Shown: piece by piece, positions 8,022-15,409 of the stretch
Layout of the letters: every line of letters starts with the position of its first letter
Numbering within the stretch: the first letter of the stretch is position 1
Source: Fidelibacterota bacterium
GTDB lineage: Bacteria > Pseudomonadota > Alphaproteobacteria > Rhodospirillales > Rhodospirillaceae
Length of the DNA stretch: 64,000 nt
Reading direction: 5' to 3'
Assembly (NCBI GenBank): GCA_947476275.1
Contig: CANJPQ010000007.1
Span: 62,001-126,000, forward strand
Notes under the pieces: generated by a model
Told to the model about the DNA's origin: nothing
Seen by the model: the letters and a program-made list of their open reading frames with translations, nothing else
The model's database searches: none
Made by a program: the position numbers and the translations under genes

Positions 8022-9224
8022 ATGCCCGAAGCCCCTCTGACCCGCGATGAGGCCGTCGCCGACGTCGATGCGCTCTATCAGCCGAGCCATGACGAATTCG
8101 CCCGCCAACGCATGATCGGCGTGATGCGCAATCACGCCTTCCACAATCTGCGTTACGCCGTGGCCGACGAATACGAAAAGGTGGTCGCGCCGCGTCTGGC
8201 CAAAGAAGGCAAGCCGCTGCCCCAGGACGGGCACGCCATCGACAAGGTGATGCAGTCCGAGCACCTGTACCGGTTCTATTCCGCGATCCGCTACAATTCG
8301 CAGGAGATGATGTACCTCTCCGTGCAAGACCCGGTCCTGCGCGTGGCGGGCGACATGATCGAAATCGGCCGCGACGCCACGGCGCGCAATCCCGCTGGCG
8401 GCAGTTTGCGTCTCGCGGAAAATTTCGAGGTGCCGCGCTACGTCACGGCGCAGGATATCCATCTCGCGCCAGGCTGCTTCCACAGCGAATATACTGCGGA
8501 CGATCTGACCCAAGGCGCGATTCTGCAGTTCGGCAGCATGGTCGGCGTCGGCGGCATGGCCCATCGCAAATCGGCCGGCGTGGTCGCGCAGTCGGTCAGC
8601 AACTGGCTCACGCTCAAGTACCCGGACTTCAAGCCGAAGCGCATCCTCGATATCGGCACGCAATCGGGCAAGAACCTGATCCCCTATCTCGACGAGTATC
8701 CGGACGCGGAGCTCTACGGCATCGATGTCGCCGCACCCTGCCTGCGCTACGGCCATGCCAAGGCCGAGCACGAGGGGGTTGCCATCCACTTCAGCCAGCA
8801 GAATGCCGAAGCCCTCGACTTCGCCGATGGCTACTTTGACCTCATCGTCTCCAGCTTCTTCTTCCATGAAGTGCCGGTGCCGGCGACCAAGCGCATCCTG
8901 AAGGAATGCTATCGCTTGCTCAGCCCCGGCGGCGTGATGGCGCATATGGAACTGCCGCCGTCGAAGCTCGCCGGTCCCGTGCTCGACTTCATGTGGGACT
9001 GGGACACCCAGAACAACAACGAACCGTCCTACCGCGCCTTCCGCGGCCAGGACCCCGCGCAGCTCGTGGCGGAAGCCGGGTTCGCCCCGGCGAACGCATT
9101 CGAGGTGCATGTGCCGAACCGCGATAGTTTCACTAAGGAGCAGCGGGTGGCGTTCTTCCGCGGCGAGGCGAAAGCACCGCTGCATGGCAAGGGCAGCTGG
9201 TTCGTCTTCGGTGGCCGGAAATAA
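8022..9224 (+). CDS. Class I SAM-dependent methyltransferase with a long N-terminal extension
   Basis: A 400-residue protein. The SAM-binding core starts at about residue 205: RILDIGTQSGKNL (motif I), AELYGIDVAAPCL (motif II), FDLIVSSFFFHEVP (motif IV) and LSPGGVMAHME (motif VI). The first 200 residues form an extension that I do not recognise. A strong ribosome site (AAGGAGG) precedes the ATG. It lies 24 bp after the MFS gene and 23 bp before the DUF3891 gene in the same operon. The methyl acceptor is unknown; the C-terminal third (HVPNRDSFTKEQRVAFFRG) may be an accessory domain. Confidence 0.87.
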   Translation: MPEAPLTRDEAVADVDALYQPSHDEFARQRMIGVMRNHAFHNLRYAVADEYEKVVAPRLAKEGKPLPQDGHAIDKVMQSEHLYRFYSAIRYNSQEMMYLSVQDPVLRVAGDMIEIGRDATARNPAGGSLRLAENFEVPRYVTAQDIHLAPGCFHSEYTADDLTQGAILQFGSMVGVGGMAHRKSAGVVAQSVSNWLTLKYPDFKPKRILDIGTQSGKNLIPYLDEYPDAELYGIDVAAPCLRYGHAKAEHEGVAIHFSQQNAEALDFADGYFDLIVSSFFFHEVPVPATKRILKECYRLLSPGGVMAHMELPPSKLAGPVLDFMWDWDTQNNNEPSYRAFRGQDPAQLVAEAGFAPANAFEVHVPNRDSFTKEQRVAFFRGEAKAPLHGKGSWFVFGGRK

Positions 9225-9247
9225 AGCGCAAGTAGAAGCAGGCCTCG

Positions 9248-10033
9248 ATGATCGTCCGACAAGACGGCGGCCATCTCATTCTGGTCGGCCAGACGGATCA
9301 CTCGCGTCTTGTCGGCCAGTTCGCGTCGCATTGGGGCAACAAGACCTTCGCGCGGCCCAAGCCGTTCGACACGGTCGCGCGGGCCGCCACGTTCCACGAT
9401 TACGGCTGGTTGCGCTACGAGACCGAGCCGAAGCTCGGCGACGCCGGCGAAACTCCTGGCTTCCGCCAGATCCCGGCGGACGCATCGCAGCTTGAGTCGT
9501 TTCAGTGGTGCATCGATTGGCTGGGAAATATCGATCCCTACGCCGGCACCATCGTCAGCATGCATCGCACGGGTTTGTGGCGGCAACGCTATGGCGTGAT
9601 CGCCAACCCGCCGCCGACGCCGCCGCGCCCACTGCCGCCGCCGATCGAGGATTTCATCGCCCGCAACGAAAAGCGGCAGGAAGCGGGGCGGAGCACGCGC
9701 GATGCGGACGAGGTGTGGACCAACTATCACCTCATGCAGGTGTGGGACCTGCTCGGCTTGTATTTCTGCTGTCAGGACCCTTACGACGATCACATCGATC
9801 CGGTGCCGACGGTTTACAGCGGCGATCGCACAGCCGGTGTGAAGATGACGCTCACACCGAAAGACAAAACCTCGGTCGTGTTCGATCCGTTCCCGTTCGG
9901 GGAGGGGCCCTGCCAAGTGCAACTGTCCTGGAAGCGCCTGCCGCAGATCAAATGGCCCGACCTTGAGTCCTTCCGCGCCGCTTACTTCAGCGCGAAGAAC
10001 GAGTTGGTGACGTTCAATTTGCTGCCGGCGTAG
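9248..10033 (+). CDS. DUF3891 family protein
   Basis: A 261-residue soluble protein matching DUF3891: the N-terminal GQTDHSRLVGQFASHWGN, FHDYGWLRYE, the central VSMHRTGLW, and WDLLGLYFCC. The conserved His/Asp residues (TDH, HDYG, SMH) look like a metal-binding helical fold of the HD type, but catalysis in this family is unproven. It is last in the SDR-thiolase-MFS-methyltransferase operon. A proline-rich stretch (NPPPTPPRPLPPPIED) separates the two halves. It ends about 35 bp before a REP-like stem. Confidence 0.85.
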   Translation: MIVRQDGGHLILVGQTDHSRLVGQFASHWGNKTFARPKPFDTVARAATFHDYGWLRYETEPKLGDAGETPGFRQIPADASQLESFQWCIDWLGNIDPYAGTIVSMHRTGLWRQRYGVIANPPPTPPRPLPPPIEDFIARNEKRQEAGRSTRDADEVWTNYHLMQVWDLLGLYFCCQDPYDDHIDPVPTVYSGDRTAGVKMTLTPKDKTSVVFDPFPFGEGPCQVQLSWKRLPQIKWPDLESFRAAYFSAKNELVTFNLLPA

Positions 10034-10067
10034 GGCGACGACGCCCACGCAGCCGCACTCATTGTCA

Positions 10068-10101
10068 CCCCGGCCAAGCGGCGCAGCCGCGCGAGCCGGG
10101 G
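10068..10101. repeat. REP-like GC-rich inverted repeat
   Basis: CCCCGGC (10068-10074) and GCCGGGG (10095-10101) form a stem around a GC-rich centre, just after the operon stop. It resembles the CCCCGGCC...GCCGGGG extragenic palindromes seen in many alphaproteobacterial genomes. There is no T-run after it, so it is not a canonical terminator. I see no second clear copy in this window. Confidence 0.45.
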
Positions 10102-10176
10102 CCCAGGGTAGTCAAACGGCAGCTTAAAGGAGTGCGAGCGGCTGCCATTGCCCCGTCGTGCCTCACCCCTTTTCGC

Positions 10177-10193
10177 GTGGGTAATTTGCCCAC
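10177..10193. promoter_or_regulatory. Upstream copy of a 17-bp dyad GTGGG-N7-CCCAC
   Basis: GTGGGTAATTTGCCCAC has perfect 5-bp arms around an AT-rich centre. Its reverse complement differs at few positions from a second copy 63 bp downstream. A possible -35 hexamer TTGACC (10203-10208) lies between them. This is a probable binding site of a dimeric regulator for the secreted-protein gene. Confidence 0.5.
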
Positions 10194-10239
10194 ACTTTTC
10201 CGTTGACCCCCGCCCGCGTCTGAGCCACCCTCTGGCTGT

Positions 10240-10256
10240 GTGGGGAAAATACCCAC
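10240..10256. promoter_or_regulatory. Downstream copy of the GTGGG-N7-CCCAC dyad
   Basis: GTGGGGAAAATACCCAC is the second copy, 25 bp before the start codon of the secreted repeat protein. The copies are 63 bp apart centre to centre, about six helical turns, so bound dimers would sit on the same face of the DNA. Its position over the expected transcription start or leader suits repression. Confidence 0.5.
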
Positions 10257-10281
10257 GATCTGAAGAGAAGGGCAGAGACTC

Positions 10282-11121
10282 ATGATCAGAACGATGCGTT
10301 TGGGCGTAACGCTGGCTGCCGCTGGGGCGCTGGCGTCGATTGCGGCATTCGCCGGTACGGCAATGGCGGGCGGTGGCGGTGGCGAACGCGGCGCGCTTGT
10401 CGGCGGCCCGTTCGGCGGTGACGGCGGCTTCGGCGCGGCGACATTCCTGCCGGCCCTGGGCGGCGCTAACGCGTCGAGCACCCTGCTGCGCTTCGTCAAC
10501 GCCGGCTCCGCCGCGGGTACCGTGACGCTGACCCTGTACGACGCCGGCACCGGTGCGCAGGTCGCGACATACACGTCCGCGTCCATCGCCAGCGCCGCCG
10601 GCCTCCAGGTCACGTTATCGCAGGTGATCTCCGGCGCAACGCCGACCTTGGGATCCGCTGATCAAACGCGCGTCTACAACGTCGCGGCCACCGCCACGTT
10701 CCGCGGCACCGTCCAGGCGCTGTTGAACACCGGCAGCGCGATCGTCAACCAAGTCGCCTGCGGCGTCGGCGGCCGCTTCCTCGGCTACGTGGAAGGCCCC
10801 GGCTTCACCAACGTGACCGGTGCGATCCGCCTGTCGAACCCGTCCACCACCGCCGGCACCGCGACCTTCAGCATCCGCGATGCGGCGACCGGCACTGTGC
10901 TTGGCACCTACACGTCGGCCTCCGTGCCGGCCCATGGCAACGTGACGGTCACCACCGCGGCACTCGCGGCGGCGTCCAGCCCCGTGATCCCGGCCACCAC
11001 TGCGGCGCTGAATATCGTCCAGACCGCCGAGACGGCGCGGCTCAATGTCGCCCATCTCGCCACCGTTACCGGCCAAACCGTCGCCAGCAATCTCACCCCG
11101 GCTTGCGGATTGCACGACTAG
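10282..11121 (+). CDS. Secreted protein with two tandem beta-repeats, unknown family
   Basis: A 279-residue protein with a signal peptide ending near residue 29 (TAMA) and a Gly-rich start (GGGGGERGALVGGPFGGDG). The rest contains an internal duplication: repeat 1 has LRFVNAGSAAGTVTLTLYDA and VATYTSASI, repeat 2 has IRLSNPSTTAGTATFSIRDA and LGTYTSASV. Each reads as an Ig-like or other small beta-sandwich unit of about 60-80 residues. Only one Cys pair is visible (VACGVGG and near the end TPACGL), which may form a disulfide. Not recognised. It is monocistronic: twin dyads precede it and a strong terminator follows. Confidence 0.8.
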   Translation: MIRTMRLGVTLAAAGALASIAAFAGTAMAGGGGGERGALVGGPFGGDGGFGAATFLPALGGANASSTLLRFVNAGSAAGTVTLTLYDAGTGAQVATYTSASIASAAGLQVTLSQVISGATPTLGSADQTRVYNVAATATFRGTVQALLNTGSAIVNQVACGVGGRFLGYVEGPGFTNVTGAIRLSNPSTTAGTATFSIRDAATGTVLGTYTSASVPAHGNVTVTTAALAAASSPVIPATTAALNIVQTAETARLNVAHLATVTGQTVASNLTPACGLHD

Positions 11122-11155
11122 TCAGCAGATCTTCGACGAACGTTCGGCCAGTAGG

Positions 11156-11195
11156 GCGATGGGCGGTTTCTCCAGAACCGCCCATCGCTTTTTTT
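11156..11195 (+). terminator. Strong intrinsic terminator
   Basis: GCGATGGGCGGTT and AACCGCCCATCGC form a perfect 13-bp stem with a 7-base loop, followed directly by seven T residues. It ends the transcript of the secreted repeat protein. Confidence 0.93.
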
Positions 11196-11455
11196 ACCCT
11201 TTGCCTAAAGGGGGAGGGATCTCGCGCTCAACTGCACACACCGAGATTTGACGGAGTCCGAAAGCCGTACCATCCTCACCGCGGGGGCCGTGCTGATGGA
11301 GCCCTACTGCGCGCATGCCGCCCCGTTTCCCGCAAATTCCCCCGCGTATCTGGCGCGTAAAAACGCCCAACGTCCTGGTGTATTGGCAGAAAATTCCAGA
11401 TTCGGAATTTTTACCGCGTATTCACCGCGTAAAAACGCGGTGGGCGGCTCGGAAT
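11196..11455. other. Gene-free stretch with repeats between convergent genes
   Basis: No convincing gene. It holds several dyads: CCCTTT/AAAGGG (11197-11212); AAAATTCC/GGAATTTT (11390-11411), which on the minus strand could help end the tamAB transcript; and CACCGCG/CGCGGTG around TAAAAA (11423-11442). A 23-bp unit, GCGTAT-N4-CGCGTAAAAACGC, occurs at 11344-11366 and 11416-11438, differing only in the N4. Confidence 0.5.
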
Positions 11456-14400
11456 CTAGTAGTCCTTCCGCCAACTCACGCCGATGTCCGATCCGGTCTC
11501 GTCGCTGGTGGCGGAGCGCAGGGAGAAGCCCTTCTTGAAGCGCCATTCCAGCACGATCTGCCGACCGGTGCCCTTCAGGTTCTGCTCCACGCCGACATAC
11601 AGGTTGCGCCCGACCTGCTGGCCGACCACGACCGCAGATCCCGAGCTGCCGCCGAAGCCGATCTGATCGACGCCGAAGGTGCGCTGCAACGCGCCGCCCA
11701 GGCCGCCGCGCGCGAGGCCGGCAAGTTCCGCCGCCGCGCTGGCAAGCTGCACGGACTCGATCGGTCCCAACTGTGTCGAGCTTTTCTGGAACAGCAGCCG
11801 CGCCAGCACTTCGTCTTGTGGCAGGGCGGGGCGCGAACTCAGTTGCACTTTCGGCGCCGTGGTGCGCCCGGTGATGGTTGCCGTGGCGACGATGTTGGTG
11901 GTCTCGCGGGTGCCGACGATGTTCATCTCCGGATCGATCCGCCCGCCGCCGGTGAAGGTGAGCTTGCCGCTCTCCAGCGTGAACGTCTGGCCGACGAAGC
12001 TGAACGTGCCGCGATCCACGTCCATTTGGCCGACGATATCCGGTGCGTCCACTGTCCCGCCCACGACGAAGCTGCCGCGCCACCAGGAATTCAACCCGCG
12101 CCCGTCCACCCGCATCGGCTCTTCTATGGCCACCCGCAGGTCCAGATTGATCGCCAGCGGGGCTACCTTCGCCTTGCCGGTGCGGCGATTGAGCGCTTCT
12201 TCTTCCGTCGCCTGCGACGAACGCAGCAGGGGCACCGGTGGCGGGCCGGTCTGGTCGATGCGGAATTCCGAACGGCGTGCCTCGATTTTGCCGCTGATCG
12301 TTCCACCGCCGAGCGGTCCCTTGTAGGTCGCCTCACCGGAAACAGCCGCGGAAATGTCGTCGCGATTGAGCGCCGTCAGGTTGCTCAGGGTGGTGGAGAT
12401 ATCCGCGATCCACGCTTGCGCGGCGTCATCGCGCTCAACGCGTCCCTGGCCCTTCAACGTGCCCCCGCGCCGGTCGGCCGCCGTCACTGTGAACGCGAAG
12501 GAGCTTGCGCTATCGGCCGTCAGCGATGCGTTCACATGCTGCAGCACCATGCTCTGCGGCACGTTCTCGTAAGTGCCGTCGGTCATCTTGATGTCGCCGC
12601 GCACGCGCGGGTTCGCCAGGGTACCATCGGCCTTGAGATCGATGGACACCGGTCCGCCCAGCGCATGATCGTCCACCGGCAACAGGCGCCAGATCGACTT
12701 GATATCCCCTTGCCATGTCAGCGCGCCCGTCATGGGTGCATCCATGTCGCTGACGATCCGCAAGCCGGCGAGGTCGACCCGCACCGGCACGTCGGCGCTC
12801 GCCTGTGCCGGCGCGCCGGCCATGCCGCTGGTCGTGCCGGTGATCCGGGCGCGGCCGTTCTGTGCCAGCGCTTTCACGTCCAGGCGCCCGCGCTTGCCGT
12901 CGCCGGTGTCGAAGCCCACGTCGAAGGCAGCGTTCACAGTGGCCGCCGTGGCGGGGCCGGAGAACGTGACCTTGCCGTCAAGGATCGAATTGGTGGGCGC
13001 CGCGATGGTCGGCGCCTGTGCGGCAAACGCGCTCAAGGAGATCTTGTCGAATGCCAGCATGCCCGCCGCGGCATCGGTGGCGCGCTCGATTTTGACGTCG
13101 GCGGACACCGTCCCGCCGGCAATGGCGATGCGCGTCGGCGCAAGGCTGATCTCCTGCGGCGACACGATGACCTGCGTCGGTGCCTGCAACTCCGCCACAA
13201 GATCGCCGTCCGCGATGCGCGCCCGGGCCAGCGAGACGGCCACCGCCTGGTTCAAAGCGACCCGCCCAGCGATGGTAGCGTTGAACGGCGCTTTAGCCGC
13301 GCCGGCGATGGTGATGGCAACGGTGAGATTGTCGCGCGGTCCGCTCGCCGTCGCGGTGGCGGTTTTCAACGGGCGTTCCAACAGCGCGCCGCCGGTGCTG
13401 TCGATGCGCGCACGCACCTGTGCTGCGCCGAAGGCATCTTCCACCAGCGCCGACGCTGTCAGCGTCTCCGCGGTGAACGTCGTCTTCTGCTTGAAGTCTT
13501 TCACCCGCGCGGAGAGCTCAATGCGCTGCTTGTCGCCCGGATGCGCGAGCGTCACGGTCAGGTTTCCAGAGCCGGCCAGCGGCATGCCGATCAGCGGCGA
13601 CAGGATGCTCAGGTCCGCAAAGCGTCCGTCGGCTTTGCCGGTGACGAGGTCCTTCGCCGTATCGAATTGCATCGCGCCGTCCACGGTCGCCGCAGCGCTG
13701 GCGAAGTGCAGCTTCGGAATGGCGATGACGGGGGTGTCCGCCTTGCTCACCTGCATCTGCAGATCGAGCGATTGATCGCGCCACTTGCCGCTGCCCGTGA
13801 CTGTGGCGGTGAAGCCTTTGCCGTCGCGTCGTCCGTCCGCCGAAAGTGTCAGGCCCTGCGCGGCGACGCCGGCCAACGGCACGTCGGCGAGGCTTGCCTG
13901 CAATTTCCCGGTCACGGTTTCGATCGGGCCACTCAGGACCAGCGCGGCCTGCGCCGGCGTCTCGCTGTCGATCCGCAACGCCACGTTGCTGGTCTGGTGG
14001 ACCAGCCGCGCCGGCGGGCCGGTCCACGTGCTGTCGCCGCGCAGGGTGAGGGCGCCGGACTTCACAATCGCATCTTTTATGCGCAGTCCCTTGGGATCTG
14101 CGGCGAGTGTCCCGTCAATCGTCGCCTCCGTGGCAAGGAACGTCGCCATCGCGCCCTGGGGCGCGAGGCCCTTCATCTCCACATGCAGCGTGCCGTCGGC
14201 GGTGCCGTCGCGCAGCGCGCGGGTGAACTTGAGCTCCGCGTGCGTAACCGACTTTGCCGCCGCGGGGCTGCCGAGCTTTCCGCCGCCGCGGAAGTTCATC
14301 ACGACCTCCGCCGGGGCAATGCCCTCCGGCGTGAAGGTGGCGCTTGCGTTCAAATCGTTGCCGTTGCTGCGGAACGTAAGCGCCTCGATCACCGTGGTGC

Positions 14401-15409
14401 GATTGGCACGATGTCCCTTCAGCGTCCAATCGGCACTCTCGGTCAAGAACCCTTCACCTTCCGGAAACACAGTGCGCGCATCCTGCAGCGTGCCGGTCAC
14501 ATCGACATGCAGCGTGCGGTCGCGGTCGTCGTCGATGGTCACCGGGCCACTCGCCCGGACGGTACGTGCGATCCGGCCGGCGGCTTTCACGTTCTCCGCG
14601 CTGGCGTTGACTGTGAATTCCGGGCGGCGCGTCGTGCCGGCGAGCACGATCTCGGCGCTGCCGGCCCCGATCCTGACATCTGCCAAATCCAAGCACGGAT
14701 CTGTGCAGGTGAAATGCACGACGCCGCCGATGTCGCCGGCATACGCGGCGCGCACATTGGCGTCGGCGGAATAGCCATCCAAGGCGCCATCCATTTTTCC
14801 GCTAATCGCTGTACGGCCGGCGCGGGCGTCGAGGGTGATGCGGCCTTGTCCGGAGCGTTCCCGCGCTTCGGATTTCAGGCGCGGGGTGCCGCCTTCGGGC
14901 ATCAGGTTCGCAGTGAGGCTCATGTCCAGCGCACGTCCGATCACAGGCGGATCGATTTGCAGCACGGCCACCTCGGCGCGGCGCACGCGGACGTTCTCCA
15001 TGGTGCGCAAAGTGCCGGTGGGATCGAATGGCTTCGCGGGACCTGTTGCCGGCGCACTGACTGGCAGGCGCAGGACGTGCAGCGTGTTCACCGCAAGCGA
15101 GTCCACATCGGCGCGGCCCCGCAGCAGGGCCGCCGGATGCAGTCGCATCTCGAGATGATCAATCGTCGCCCACACGCCTTGGGCATCGCGCAGGGCAATG
15201 TCGTGGAGCAGGATATGGTGCGGCCATGTACCGGCCGTGCTGCCGACACTGACTTTCACGTCGCCGCCGTTGATCGCCTCCAGCAGCTTCGCCGCGATGA
15301 AGCCTTGGCCCGCAGGCCGCATGAGCAGGAACGTGACGGTCGCGCCGGCGACGATGGCCAATGTCGCGAAGCCGATCAGGATCCAGCGAAGGGCGCGCAT
15401 GCGGTCCAT
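11456..15409 (-). CDS. tamB: TamB, translocation and assembly module inner-membrane subunit
   Basis: A 1317-residue protein with one N-terminal transmembrane anchor (about residues 8-30), then a very long series of beta-strands forming the periplasm-spanning AsmA/TamB-type groove, and the C-terminal TamB (DUF490) domain from about residue 1000. Visible DUF490 features include GGTVDAPDIVGQMDVDRGTF, FTGGGRIDPEMNIVGTRE and the final LYVGVEQNLKGTGRQIVLEW. TamB works with TamA in outer-membrane protein assembly and is also implicated in phospholipid transport to the outer membrane. Its ATG directly follows the tamA stop codon with no gap, so the two are one operon. Length is usual for the family. 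Confidence 0.93.
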   Translation of the reverse strand: MDRMRALRWILIGFATLAIVAGATVTFLLMRPAGQGFIAAKLLEAINGGDVKVSVGSTAGTWPHHILLHDIALRDAQGVWATIDHLEMRLHPAALLRGRADVDSLAVNTLHVLRLPVSAPATGPAKPFDPTGTLRTMENVRVRRAEVAVLQIDPPVIGRALDMSLTANLMPEGGTPRLKSEARERSGQGRITLDARAGRTAISGKMDGALDGYSADANVRAAYAGDIGGVVHFTCTDPCLDLADVRIGAGSAEIVLAGTTRRPEFTVNASAENVKAAGRIARTVRASGPVTIDDDRDRTLHVDVTGTLQDARTVFPEGEGFLTESADWTLKGHRANRTTVIEALTFRSNGNDLNASATFTPEGIAPAEVVMNFRGGGKLGSPAAAKSVTHAELKFTRALRDGTADGTLHVEMKGLAPQGAMATFLATEATIDGTLAADPKGLRIKDAIVKSGALTLRGDSTWTGPPARLVHQTSNVALRIDSETPAQAALVLSGPIETVTGKLQASLADVPLAGVAAQGLTLSADGRRDGKGFTATVTGSGKWRDQSLDLQMQVSKADTPVIAIPKLHFASAAATVDGAMQFDTAKDLVTGKADGRFADLSILSPLIGMPLAGSGNLTVTLAHPGDKQRIELSARVKDFKQKTTFTAETLTASALVEDAFGAAQVRARIDSTGGALLERPLKTATATASGPRDNLTVAITIAGAAKAPFNATIAGRVALNQAVAVSLARARIADGDLVAELQAPTQVIVSPQEISLAPTRIAIAGGTVSADVKIERATDAAAGMLAFDKISLSAFAAQAPTIAAPTNSILDGKVTFSGPATAATVNAAFDVGFDTGDGKRGRLDVKALAQNGRARITGTTSGMAGAPAQASADVPVRVDLAGLRIVSDMDAPMTGALTWQGDIKSIWRLLPVDDHALGGPVSIDLKADGTLANPRVRGDIKMTDGTYENVPQSMVLQHVNASLTADSASSFAFTVTAADRRGGTLKGQGRVERDDAAQAWIADISTTLSNLTALNRDDISAAVSGEATYKGPLGGGTISGKIEARRSEFRIDQTGPPPVPLLRSSQATEEEALNRRTGKAKVAPLAINLDLRVAIEEPMRVDGRGLNSWWRGSFVVGGTVDAPDIVGQMDVDRGTFSFVGQTFTLESGKLTFTGGGRIDPEMNIVGTRETTNIVATATITGRTTAPKVQLSSRPALPQDEVLARLLFQKSSTQLGPIESVQLASAAAELAGLARGGLGGALQRTFGVDQIGFGGSSGSAVVVGQQVGRNLYVGVEQNLKGTGRQIVLEWRFKKGFSLRSATSDETGSDIGVSWRKDY

